Positions 1-5,729 of a DNA stretch of 5,787 nt are shown here, piece by piece. The translations under genes were made by a program, and so were the position numbers. The notes below the pieces were generated by a model. It was not told the DNA's origin, did not search any database, and saw only the letters and a list, made by a program, of their open reading frames with translations. This DNA comes from an uncultured Collinsella sp. (GTDB lineage Bacteria > Actinomycetota > Coriobacteriia > Coriobacteriales > Coriobacteriaceae), in assembly GCA_958407555.1 (NCBI GenBank), contig CATYJC010000107.1, forward strand, positions 1 to 5,787. The letters run 5' to 3'. Each line of letters opens with the position of its first letter. Position 1 is the stretch's first letter.

Positions 1-107
1 TCTTGCGCAGGACTGTAGAGCAGGCAACCTTATGCCTCGCCCGCAGTCCCGGACCTTCCGGGTTCAAAGCGCGACACACCGGACTGGTTGTCTGATATAA
101 AGATGGC
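1..107 (+). other. 3' end of an incoming transcript, no gene recognised, strongly self-complementary
   Basis: No forward reading frame here gives a recognisable protein end, and all forward frames that stop before the terminator give peptides of odd composition. The stretch can fold: 22-26 pairs with 33-37 (AGGCA/TGCCT), 48-53 pairs with 57-62 (CCCGGA/TCCGGG, loop CCT), and GGACTG occurs at 10-15 and again at 81-86, each fully complementary to CAGTCC at 44-49. CAACC at 25-29 also pairs with GGTTG at 86-90. Because an intrinsic terminator follows directly, this may be the 3' part of a structured RNA or the 3' UTR of a gene outside the window. I do not recognise an RNA family. Confidence 0.3.
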
Positions 108-134
108 GAAGGCCCCTTTCGGGGCCTTCTTTTT
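108..134 (+). terminator. Rho-independent terminator of the incoming rightward transcript
   Basis: A perfect 9-bp stem (GAAGGCCCC/GGGGCCTTC, 108-116 and 121-129) closes a TTTC loop and is followed by five T residues at 130-134. The T-run lies only on the + side, so it ends transcription coming from the left. The displaced murB-like stop codon (133-135, - strand) overlaps the T-run, which suggests an original convergent arrangement of this transcript with murB. Confidence 0.87.
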
Positions 135-189
135 AAATAAAATTATCGACTCCGTGGACTTCGGTTTTGGAATTTGGAGCCGACGGCTC
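133..189 (-). repeat. Displaced, decayed copy of the murB 3' end (left direct repeat)
   Basis: Read on the - strand this stretch gives E-P-S-A-P-N-S-K-T-E-V-H-G-V-D-N-F-I-stop. The intact murB ends E-Q-F-D-V-D-L-E-P-E-V-H-R-V-G-E-F-L-stop. The two align without gaps, in frame, with stop codons at the same place, offset by exactly 689 bp. By my count 35 of 57 bases match, and in the core (147-164 versus 836-853) 17 of 18 match. The Glu of the E-V motif, catalytic in MurB, is kept. No start codon or body of murB is joined to it, so it is a remnant. It could be an attachment-site half or the leftover 3' end of the original murB. Confidence 0.65.
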
Positions 190-257
190 ATCAAAGTGGA
201 AAATGAAATATAACCTAGCTGCAATAATCGCCTTGTTGCGAACTCGAACTGATCATG

Positions 258-269
258 TAGATCTAAAAT
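258..269 (+). promoter_or_regulatory. Possible -10 region for the 292-753 gene
   Basis: TAAAAT at 264-269 is a reasonable -10 hexamer about 22 bp before the GTG start. An alternative is TAGATC at 258-263, with TTGCGA at 236-241 as -35 and a 16-bp spacer. Neither pair is strong, so this is only a candidate. Confidence 0.2.
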
Positions 270-291
270 AGTCGCAATATACAATTGTCGT

Positions 292-753
292 GTGGTGCGT
301 TGGGTTGGAGCTGCTGCGGGTCCTATATGGATTGCGGTCTTGCGCCCCGATGTTCAAACAGGTTTCTCTCTAGACGGGAAGTTGCTCATGGACACCATAT
401 ATGACGGAGACGACTGGGTCGATCATTATAGTTGGCGACTAGTCGGCTCGGATGACAATGGGGATGTGGTGTTTGACGGACTATGTCCAAAGCATCTCCA
501 TCCTTTTGTCTCGTCGTTAATTGAGAGTTCCGCTCGTGTTGCCCCCTACAGCTCGGCGTCGCTTCATGATACGGACGTTTTGAAGACCATAAAGGAATCA
601 ATTGACGAGGGCACGATGAGTAGCTTGCTGTTTTCTCGCCTTGTGGGGCTAGATGAGATTGGCTCGAAACGACTGCTTGCGGGCGAAAAGGTGGAACTCA
701 CTTATCGGTCGATGATTTCAATCCTGCGGATGGCCGATGTTCTTCGCAAATAA
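292..753 (+). CDS. Hypothetical protein, cassette-borne, AT-richer than neighbours
   Basis: I do not recognise this 153-residue protein. It has no signal peptide or clear membrane segment. The first half (about 10-75) is rich in Trp, Asp and short hydrophobic stretches and looks like beta structure. The last part (about 97-153) looks helical, and residues 110-150 loosely follow a helix-turn-helix spacing (S-x-L-V-G-L ... L-L-A-G-E-K ... I-L-R-M-A-D-V-L), but too weakly to call DNA binding. The start is uncertain: GTG 292 (or 295) has no Shine-Dalgarno sequence, while the in-frame ATG at 388 has a weak GGGAAG upstream and would give 121 residues. The open frame extends up to 253 without a better start. 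Codon use is unlike the flanking genes, which fits acquisition by transfer. It ends 3 bp before the AAAA that leads into the 759-792 terminator. It is probably a real gene, given its own terminator and uninterrupted frame. Confidence 0.6.
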   Translation: MVRWVGAAAGPIWIAVLRPDVQTGFSLDGKLLMDTIYDGDDWVDHYSWRLVGSDDNGDVVFDGLCPKHLHPFVSSLIESSARVAPYSSASLHDTDVLKTIKESIDEGTMSSLLFSRLVGLDEIGSKRLLAGEKVELTYRSMISILRMADVLRK

Positions 754-758
754 ATGAA

Positions 759-792
759 AACGGGACAAGTGAGCTACGTCACTTGTCCCGTT
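759..792. terminator. Bidirectional intrinsic terminator between the cassette gene and murB
   Basis: A perfect 14-bp stem (759-772 with 779-792, containing CGGGACAAGTGA) closes a 6-base loop, GCTACG. On the - strand the stem is followed by TTTT (760-757, overlapping the stem base) and then CATTTATTT, serving murB. On the + strand it is followed by the AT-rich ATTAATTA, serving the 292-753 gene. It lies inside the putative cassette, so the insertion would have given murB a new terminator. Confidence 0.85.
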
Positions 793-821
793 ATTAATTA
801 AAGTGGACCGCGGCGAGCGGG

Positions 822-853
822 CTATAAAAATTCGCCGACTCGGTGGACTTCGG
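822..853 (-). repeat. murB 3' end, right copy of the direct repeat
   Basis: This is the functional end of murB and pairs with the displaced copy at 133-164 (same orientation, 689 bp apart). The shared core is 836-853, CGACTCGGTGGACTTCGG here, with one mismatch to 147-164. The repeat codes for the E-V-H motif, so any exchange here must keep the catalytic Glu codon for the cell to live. Confidence 0.65.
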
Positions 854-1784
854 GTTCTAGGTCTACGTCGAACTGCTCTTTGACTTTGGCTTGGATGTCG
901 CGGATGAGTTCGTCGACGTCGGCGGCGGTGGCGTGGTCGGCGTTGACGATGAAGCCGCAGTGTTTTTCGCTCACCTGCGCGCCGCCGACAGCATGGCCGC
1001 GCAGGCCGGCATCCATGATGAGCTTGCCGGCAAAGTAGCCCTCGGGGCGCTTGAAGGTGGAGCCGGCGCTCGGCATGTCGAGCGGCTGCTTGTCCTCGCG
1101 GCGCTGGCGGTAGTCGTCCATGTCGGCCTTGATCATCGCGGCGTTGCCCGGGGCGAGATTGAAGGTGGCCGAAAGCACGGTAAAGCCGTCGTCGGCGATG
1201 CGGCTCTTGCGATAGCCCAGGTTAAGCTCGTCGACATCGAACTCGATGATGCTGCCGCTGCCGCGGGTGCCGTCGTCGAGCATGCGGGCGGGCTTGTAGA
1301 CGCGCACAGACTCCAGCACATCGGCCATGCAGGCGCCATAGGCGCCGGCGTTCATGTAGCAGGCGCCGCCGACCGATCCGGGGATACCCGAGATGGGCTC
1401 CATGCCGGTGAGACCGGCCTCGGCTGCCGCCGCGGCGACATCGGAAAGCAAGGCGCCGGCTGCTGCCGTGACGTGCGTGCCGTTGACCGTAATGTCGGAG
1501 AGGCCCTCGCCCAGTGCCACGACGATGCCGCGGATGCCCTTGTCACCGACGAGCAAGTCGGAGCCGTTGCCCACGATGGTGAGGGGCAGATCGCAGCGAT
1601 AGCAGGTATCGAGCGTGGCGACGAGGCCCTGCTCGGTATCGGGCGTGACAAAGACGTCGGCCGGGCCGCCGATTTTAAACGTGGTGTGCTCGCGCATGGG
1701 CTCGCTCATCAGCACGTTGTCCTCGCCGGCAACGCCAGCAAGCGCGCACAGCAGGTCCTCGTTAAAAAAGTCGTTCTCGTGCAT
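822..1784 (-). CDS. murB: UDP-N-acetylenolpyruvoylglucosamine reductase
   Basis: MurB is the cytoplasmic FAD enzyme that uses NADPH to reduce UDP-GlcNAc-enolpyruvate to UDP-MurNAc, the second committed step of peptidoglycan synthesis. Numbering from an upstream TTG (1829), the FAD-binding part shows T-T-F-K-I-G-G (49-55), GNGSDLLV (87-94) and PISGIPGSVGG (145-155) with M-N-A-G-A-Y-G (159-165). The active site shows G-Y-R-K-S (205-209, the conserved Arg), G-S-T-F-K-R-P (256-262, the Ser that protonates the substrate) and E-P-E-V near the end (Glu327). I prefer the ATG at 1784 (320 residues): AAAGGCGG lies upstream, ATG is the better codon, and the TTG overlaps a possible -10 (TATATT). It resembles the shorter type II MurB of Firmicutes and Actinobacteria. 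It has no operon partner here and is divergent from the repressor gene. Its last codons lie in the direct repeat and may have been exchanged. Confidence 0.96.
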   Translation of the reverse strand: MHENDFFNEDLLCALAGVAGEDNVLMSEPMREHTTFKIGGPADVFVTPDTEQGLVATLDTCYRCDLPLTIVGNGSDLLVGDKGIRGIVVALGEGLSDITVNGTHVTAAAGALLSDVAAAAAEAGLTGMEPISGIPGSVGGACYMNAGAYGACMADVLESVRVYKPARMLDDGTRGSGSIIEFDVDELNLGYRKSRIADDGFTVLSATFNLAPGNAAMIKADMDDYRQRREDKQPLDMPSAGSTFKRPEGYFAGKLIMDAGLRGHAVGGAQVSEKHCGFIVNADHATAADVDELIRDIQAKVKEQFDVDLEPEVHRVGEFL

Positions 1785-1967
1785 ACGAATATCCGCCTTT
1801 TGGTGGTCGTTGTCATCAATCGATTGCAATATACCCCACCCGGACGGATTTGGTGCGCTGGCGGCGATAAAACAGCCGTCTACCGGATTGGTAAAGTGTT
1901 TATCATCGAGGTAGAGGGACGGTCGCTATACTTTCAAGGGATTGCGCGAATACTCGGAAGGAGCGAG
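1785..1967. promoter_or_regulatory. Divergent murB / repressor control region with operator-like half-sites
   Basis: GATAAAACA at 1866-1874 and the inverted TGTTTATC at 1897-1904 repeat the half-site of the operators found upstream of the phosphoketolase gene. Leftward, two murB promoters are possible: TATATT (1833-1828) as -10 with no good -35, or TTTACC (1895-1890) and TTTTAT (1872-1867) with a 17-bp spacer, which would put both half-sites inside the promoter. Rightward, the repressor's -10 is annotated separately. The half-sites suggest self-regulation of the repressor; an effect on murB would be incidental and is unproven. Confidence 0.4.
1927..1932 (+). promoter_or_regulatory. -10 box of the LacI-family gene promoter
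   Basis: TATACT matches the -10 consensus at five of six bases and lies 36 bp before the ATG. No good -35 stands at the usual distance (CATCGA at 1904-1909). The same hexamer is found before the phosphoketolase gene. Confidence 0.45.
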
Positions 1968-2996
1968 ATGGGCAACAAAGTTACTCTCAAGCAGATTGCC
2001 CAGGAGGTGGGGCTTTCCCCCTCGTCGGTCTCGCTTGTTCTCAATAATCGGCCCTGCCGCATCTCGGAAGAAAACCGCAAGCTCATCAAGGAGGTCGCGG
2101 CGCGCAACCACTATGTCCCTAACCAGATCGCGCGCAGCCTGGTCATGCGCGAGTCACGCACGCTGGGCCTTATCGTTCCCAATATCGAGAGCCGCTTTTT
2201 TGCCTCGCTCGCCGGCAGCTTGGAAAAGCGCTGCCGCGAGGATGGCTATGCGCTCTTTATTACCAGCTCGGGTGGAAGTGCCGACGACGATCTTGAGCTG
2301 CTGCGCCAGCTGGTGACGCGCGGCGTCGACGGCGTCTTTCTGGTAGTGGGTGACGAGTTTTCCGACGATCGCGCCCTGCGCGAAGAAGTCAGCCATCTGC
2401 CCATTCCGGCGGTAATGGTCGACCGTGCCATTGAGGGGCTCGAGTGCGACAAGGTGATGTTCGACCACGAGATGGGTGGCTACATGGCTACCCGCTATCT
2501 GATCGAGCAGGGTCACCGTCGCATTGCCTGCTTGGTTAATGCTCGCCGTTCCAATACGGGTCGTAAACGTCTTGCCGGCTACGAGCGTGCGCTGCGCGAG
2601 GTTGGCCTGCCGATCGACGCACGTTTGGAGTTTGAGAGCGAGTACTACATTCCGAGCGCATACGAGGCGTCGGAGGCGGTGCTCGCAACTGACGCCACCG
2701 CCGTGTTCGCAAGCTCGGATAACATTGCCCTCGGTCTGCTCAAGCGCTTGCACGAGATGGGTAAGAGCATCCCGGGCGATATCTCGGTCGTAAGCTATGA
2801 CAACTCGGCGGCCGACGTTCTCTTTGAGCCGGCGCTGACCGCGATCGAGCAGGATCCTGGTGTTCTTGCGGAGCATGCTTTTGGCTGCATGTCCAAGCGT
2901 CTTGCCGGTAGGGGCGGTAGGCGTGCCGAAGAGGTCGTTTTGGAGCCGGCGCTTATCGTTAAGGGCAGCGTGCTCGAGCTTACTAAACACAACTAA
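1968..2996 (+). CDS. LacI-family transcriptional repressor
   Basis: A 342-residue LacI/GalR-type regulator. The N-terminal helix-turn-helix is at about 5-26 (V-T-L-K-Q-I-A-Q-E-V-G-L-S-P-S-S-V-S), followed by the third helix and the hinge helix P-N-x-x-A-R-S-L (51-58). In this family the hinge Leu (here L58) wedges into the central CpG step of the operator. The rest is a periplasmic-binding-protein-like sensor: first lobe from G-L-I-V-P-N-I (67-73), Y-L-I-E-Q-G-H-R-R-I-A (177-187), G-R-K-R-L-A-G-Y (198-205), FASSDNIALG (247-256), G-D-I-S-V-V-S-Y-D-N (270-279) and P-A-L-T-A-I-E-Q-D (288-296). The start is set by GGAAGGAG (1956-1963), four bases before the ATG. The open frame extends upstream through the murB antisense, but that part is not translated. 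No terminator follows, so read-through into the phosphoketolase gene is possible. The neighbouring palindromes suggest it represses that gene and itself; the effector is unknown, probably a sugar or sugar phosphate. Confidence 0.95.
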   Translation: MGNKVTLKQIAQEVGLSPSSVSLVLNNRPCRISEENRKLIKEVAARNHYVPNQIARSLVMRESRTLGLIVPNIESRFFASLAGSLEKRCREDGYALFITSSGGSADDDLELLRQLVTRGVDGVFLVVGDEFSDDRALREEVSHLPIPAVMVDRAIEGLECDKVMFDHEMGGYMATRYLIEQGHRRIACLVNARRSNTGRKRLAGYERALREVGLPIDARLEFESEYYIPSAYEASEAVLATDATAVFASSDNIALGLLKRLHEMGKSIPGDISVVSYDNSAADVLFEPALTAIEQDPGVLAEHAFGCMSKRLAGRGGRRAEEVVLEPALIVKGSVLELTKHN

Positions 2997-3007
2997 ACAC
3001 GTTTATC
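2993..3007 (-). promoter_or_regulatory. Operator-like site overlapping the repressor stop codon
   Basis: On the - strand this reads GATAAACGTGTTTAG, against GATAAAACGTTTTAG at 3118-3132: the outer GATAAA and TTTAG arms are the same and only the central four bases differ. It is about 118 bp upstream of the main operator pair. It could be an auxiliary site for a DNA loop, or chance in an AT-rich spot. Confidence 0.3.
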
Positions 3008-3096
3008 AATTCATGCAGATTGGATGTGGAGTACCTGTGACAGACAATGCCGCAGGTGAATGTCGCGTTTTGTAGATCGATGCGATTGATAAGGGT

Positions 3097-3132
3097 GATA
3101 AAACGTTTTTTCACCATGATAAAACGTTTTAG
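3097..3132 (+). promoter_or_regulatory. Tandem palindromic operators upstream of the phosphoketolase gene
   Basis: Two copies of GATAAAACGTTTT stand at 3097-3109 and 3118-3130. Each contains the perfect palindrome AAAACGTTTT (3100-3109 and 3121-3130) with a central CpG, the hallmark of LacI-family operators. The centres are 21 bp apart, two helical turns, so two bound dimers would sit on the same face of the DNA. The second site ends five bases before the likely -10 hexamer, so binding would block RNA polymerase. The adjacent LacI-family protein is the obvious candidate ligand; that pairing is inference. Confidence 0.7.
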
Positions 3133-3136
3133 CAAA

Positions 3137-3142
3137 TATACT
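3137..3142 (+). promoter_or_regulatory. Likely -10 box of the phosphoketolase promoter
   Basis: TATACT lies just after the second operator, about 59 bp upstream of the ATG. The position of the -35 (CCATGA at 3114-3119 with a 17-bp spacer) is poor, so the promoter may be weak or need an activator. TTGATA at 3086-3091 is a good -35 hexamer but has no matching -10. Confidence 0.4.
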
Positions 3143-3178
3143 TGTCCCAACGAAAGGTCGCCATATCGGAGGGTGACC

Positions 3179-3208
3179 ATGCAGCGAAGGGACATAAACA
3201 ATGGCTAA
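3179..3208 (+). CDS. Possible 9-codon leader peptide overlapping the phosphoketolase start
   Basis: An ATG at 3179 is preceded, six bases away, by GGAGG within GGAGGGTGA (3168-3176), the best ribosome site in this intergenic region. It opens M-Q-R-R-D-I-N-N-G-stop, ending with TAA at 3206-3208, eight bases into the phosphoketolase gene in another frame. The phosphoketolase Shine-Dalgarno (GAAGGGA, 3186-3192) lies inside it. Ribosomes finishing the mini-ORF would stop beside the 3201 ATG, so translational coupling is possible. It has no run of one amino acid that would suggest classic attenuation. It may be chance. Confidence 0.35.
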   Translation: MQRRDINNG

Positions 3209-5729
3209 AACTCTGGGAACGCCATGGCAAAAGCTGAGACACGAGGTGCCGGCTTCCGAGCTCGAGGGTGTCGATCTGTATTGGCGCGCATCGAACTACC
3301 TGTCCGTCGGCCAGATCTACCTTCGCTCCAACCCGCTGATGCGCACCGACTTTGTCGACGAGAAAACCGGTGAGGTGCGCGACTTTGGTCGCCCGGACGT
3401 TAAGCACCGCCTGGTCGGTCACTGGGGCACCACGCCCGGCATCAACTTCCTGTTCGGTCATGTCAACCGCCTCATCGCCGATCACAACCAGAATGCTATC
3501 TTCTTGATGGGCCCTGGTCACGGTGGCCCCGCCGGTACTGCTCAGTCGCTGCTCGACGGTACTTACCGCGAGATTCGCCCCGACATCACCAACGATGAGG
3601 CCGGCCTGCAGAAATTCTTCCGCCAGTTCTCCTATCCCGGTGGCATCCCGAGCCACTTTGCTCCCGAGACGCCCGGCTCCATCCACGAGGGCGGCGAGCT
3701 CGGTTACACGCTCAGCCACGCCTATGGCGCCGTCATGGACAATCCGAGCCTGCTCGCTGTGGCCGTGGTGGGCGACGGTGAGTCCGAGACCGGCCCGCTC
3801 GCGACCTCTTGGCAGTCCAACAAGCTCGTGAACCCGGCAACCGACGGCATCGTCCTGCCGATACTGCACCTCAACGGCTACAAGATCGCCAACCCCACCA
3901 TTCTTGCCCGCGTGTCCGACGAAGAGCTCACCAAGTTCTTTGAGGGCATGGGCTATAAGCCGCACTTCTTTGTCGCCGGCTTTGACGATGAGAGCCATGC
4001 GAGCATCCACGCTCGTTTCGCTGCCCTGTTTGAGCAAGTCTTTGACGAGATCTGCGACATCAAGGCCACCGCGCAGGCCCAGGCCGCCGCTGGTGAGACC
4101 GTGGTCCGTCCGGCCTACCCCATGATCGTGTTCCGCACGCCCAAGGGCTGGACCTGCCCCAAGCAAATCGACGGCAAGAAGACCGAGGACTCCTGGCGAG
4201 CCCATCAGGTGCCGCTGGCGAGTGCCAAGGACACCCACGAGCACTTCCGCGTGCTGCGCGAGTGGCTGCGCTCCTACAAGCCCGAGGAGCTCTTTACGCC
4301 CGAGGGCCAGGTGCGCCCCGAGGTGACGGCCTTTATGCCGACCGGTGAGCTGCGTATCGGCGCCAACCCCAACGCAAACGGCGGCAAGGTCCGCCGCGAG
4401 CTCGACCTGCCCGATATCCACGCCCACGAGATCCCCGTCGCCGAGAAGGGCCATGGCTGGGGCTCCACCGAGGCCGCCCGCGTCTTTGGCGAGTACACCG
4501 CCGATGTCCTTGCCAAGAACATGGACGACTTCCGCATCTTCGGCCCCGACGAGACCGCGTCCAACCGTCTGCAGGCTGCCTACAAGGTGACCAAGAAGCA
4601 GTGGGATGCCGGCTTTTACGAAGATGAGGCCAACGACGAGCTGCTGGCCGGTTCCGGCAAGGTCGTGGAGCAGCTGTCCGAGCATCAGTGCGAGGGCTTC
4701 CTCGAGGCCTACGTGCTCACCGGCCGCTCCGGTGTTTGGAGCTCCTACGAGAGCTTTGTCCACGTGGTCGATTCCATGGTCAACCAGCACTGCAAGTGGC
4801 TCGAGGCCACCAAGCGCGAGATTCCGTGGCGCGCACCCATCAGCGGCCTCAACATTCTGCTTTCGAGCCATGTCTGGCGCCAGGACCACAACGGCTTCTC
4901 TCACCAGGACCCCGGCTTTATCGATCTGCTGCTCAACAAGGCCAACGACACGCATATCGTAAACGCCTACTATCCGGCAGATGCCAACATGGCCCTTGCC
5001 GTGGCCGAGCGCGTCTACCAGTCCACCGATTGCGTCAACGCAATCTTCTGCGGCAAGCAGCCCGCCCCGACGTTCCAGACGGTCGACGAGGCCCGCGCGG
5101 AGCTCGCCGAGGGCGTCGCGACGTGGGAGTGGGCATCGACTGCCGACTCGCTCGCCGAAGCCGACGTCGTGGTCGCCACGTGCGGTGACGTGCCGACGCT
5201 TGAGGCGCTGGCTGCAACCGATATGCTGCGCGAGCTGGGCATTAAGGTGTGGTTCGTCAACGTGGTCGATCTGCTTAAGATCCAGAACGTCTGCGAGAAT
5301 GACCAGGCCATGAGCGACGAGCGCTGGGCTGAGCTGTTCGGCTGCGGCGAGAAGCCCGTGCTCTTTGCCTTCCATGCCTATGCCGGCACGATTCGCCGCC
5401 TGATCTGGAACCGCCCCGGCCACGACGCCTTCCGCGTCCACGGCTACGAGGAGAAGGGCTCCACGACCACACCGTTCGACATGCTGCGCCTGAATAACAT
5501 GGACCGCTGGGCCCTGGCCGCCGACGTGCTGCGCATGGTCGACGCCGATAAGTTTGCCGAGCAGATTGATGAGTGGGAGGCCTTCCGCACCGAGGCCTTT
5601 GAGTTCGCGTGCGACGAGGGCTTCGATCACCCGGTCTTTACCGACTGGGTCTGGCCCGAAGCCGCAGCCGCGACTGCTGCCGACGGCGCGCTCTCCGCAA
5701 CGCAGATGACCGCGGGCGATAACGAATAG
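3201..5729 (+). CDS. xfp: D-xylulose-5-phosphate/D-fructose-6-phosphate phosphoketolase
   Basis: A cytoplasmic ThDP- and Mg-dependent enzyme that uses phosphate to split fructose-6-P to erythrose-4-P and acetyl-P, or xylulose-5-P to glyceraldehyde-3-P and acetyl-P; it is the key step of the bifid shunt. The 842 residues run without breaks. The ThDP motif is GDGESETGPLATSWQSNK (191-208), with L-H-L-N-G-Y-K-I-A-N (222-231). Active-site residues expected from the Bifidobacterium structures, as I recall them, are present: H74 (V-G-H-W-G), H107 (G-P-G-H-G-G-P), H152 (P-S-H-F), H335 (A-H-Q-V-P), E494 (L-S-E-H-Q) and H568 (G-F-S-H-Q-D). The end of the C-terminal domain shows G-S-T-T-T-P-F-D-M (753-761). 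Compared with the roughly 825-residue Bifidobacterium protein it has about 11 extra residues near 51-64 and an Ala-rich tail of about 20 residues after W-V-W-P. The start is set by GAAGGGA eight bases before the ATG. Two palindromic operators lie upstream, next to a LacI-family gene. Whether it prefers F6P or X5P cannot be read from the sequence. Confidence 0.97.
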   Translation: MAKTLGTPWQKLRHEVPASELEGVDLYWRASNYLSVGQIYLRSNPLMRTDFVDEKTGEVRDFGRPDVKHRLVGHWGTTPGINFLFGHVNRLIADHNQNAIFLMGPGHGGPAGTAQSLLDGTYREIRPDITNDEAGLQKFFRQFSYPGGIPSHFAPETPGSIHEGGELGYTLSHAYGAVMDNPSLLAVAVVGDGESETGPLATSWQSNKLVNPATDGIVLPILHLNGYKIANPTILARVSDEELTKFFEGMGYKPHFFVAGFDDESHASIHARFAALFEQVFDEICDIKATAQAQAAAGETVVRPAYPMIVFRTPKGWTCPKQIDGKKTEDSWRAHQVPLASAKDTHEHFRVLREWLRSYKPEELFTPEGQVRPEVTAFMPTGELRIGANPNANGGKVRRELDLPDIHAHEIPVAEKGHGWGSTEAARVFGEYTADVLAKNMDDFRIFGPDETASNRLQAAYKVTKKQWDAGFYEDEANDELLAGSGKVVEQLSEHQCEGFLEAYVLTGRSGVWSSYESFVHVVDSMVNQHCKWLEATKREIPWRAPISGLNILLSSHVWRQDHNGFSHQDPGFIDLLLNKANDTHIVNAYYPADANMALAVAERVYQSTDCVNAIFCGKQPAPTFQTVDEARAELAEGVATWEWASTADSLAEADVVVATCGDVPTLEALAATDMLRELGIKVWFVNVVDLLKIQNVCENDQAMSDERWAELFGCGEKPVLFAFHAYAGTIRRLIWNRPGHDAFRVHGYEEKGSTTTPFDMLRLNNMDRWALAADVLRMVDADKFAEQIDEWEAFRTEAFEFACDEGFDHPVFTDWVWPEAAAATAADGALSATQMTAGDNE

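Larger units (their letters stand above)
147..835. mobile_element. Putative 689-bp one-gene cassette inserted at the murB 3' end
   Basis: The segment between the two murB 3'-end repeats has a visibly higher AT content and different codon use from murB, the repressor and the phosphoketolase. It carries a single gene (292-753) and a two-way terminator (759-792), and no integrase or transposase. Integration into the 3' end of a housekeeping gene with regeneration of its last codons is well known for integrase-driven elements; assigning that mechanism here is inference. The exact ends cannot be fixed because the crossover could lie anywhere in the repeat. Alternatives are a cassette mobilised by an integrase elsewhere, or homologous recombination with DNA from a related strain. 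Confidence 0.4.

Noticed and set aside
10..90. tRNA-like elements: CTGTAGA (a Tyr-type anticodon loop) and GGTTCAAA (a T-loop)
   Set aside because: The flanking bases do not form the anticodon stem or the T-stem, and no acceptor stem or D-arm can be built, so this is not a tRNA gene.
30..284. An 84-codon - strand frame across the first terminator
   Set aside because: It translates through a perfect terminator hairpin and an AT-rich spacer and has no family features. The murB-like remnant is in a different frame.
1785..1829. TTG start at 1829 for murB (335 residues)
   Set aside because: Possible but less likely: a rare start codon with a poor Shine-Dalgarno, and it overlaps the TATATT hexamer. 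The extra 15 residues are polar and outside the conserved MurB region.
891..1967. Upstream extension of the LacI-family frame, antisense to murB
   Set aside because: The extension is a codon-bias shadow of murB. The LacI domain begins exactly at the ATG at 1968, which has a strong ribosome site.
2154..2990. A 278-codon - strand frame opposite the repressor gene
   Set aside because: No recognisable domain and no ribosome site, and the opposite strand is a clear LacI-family protein.
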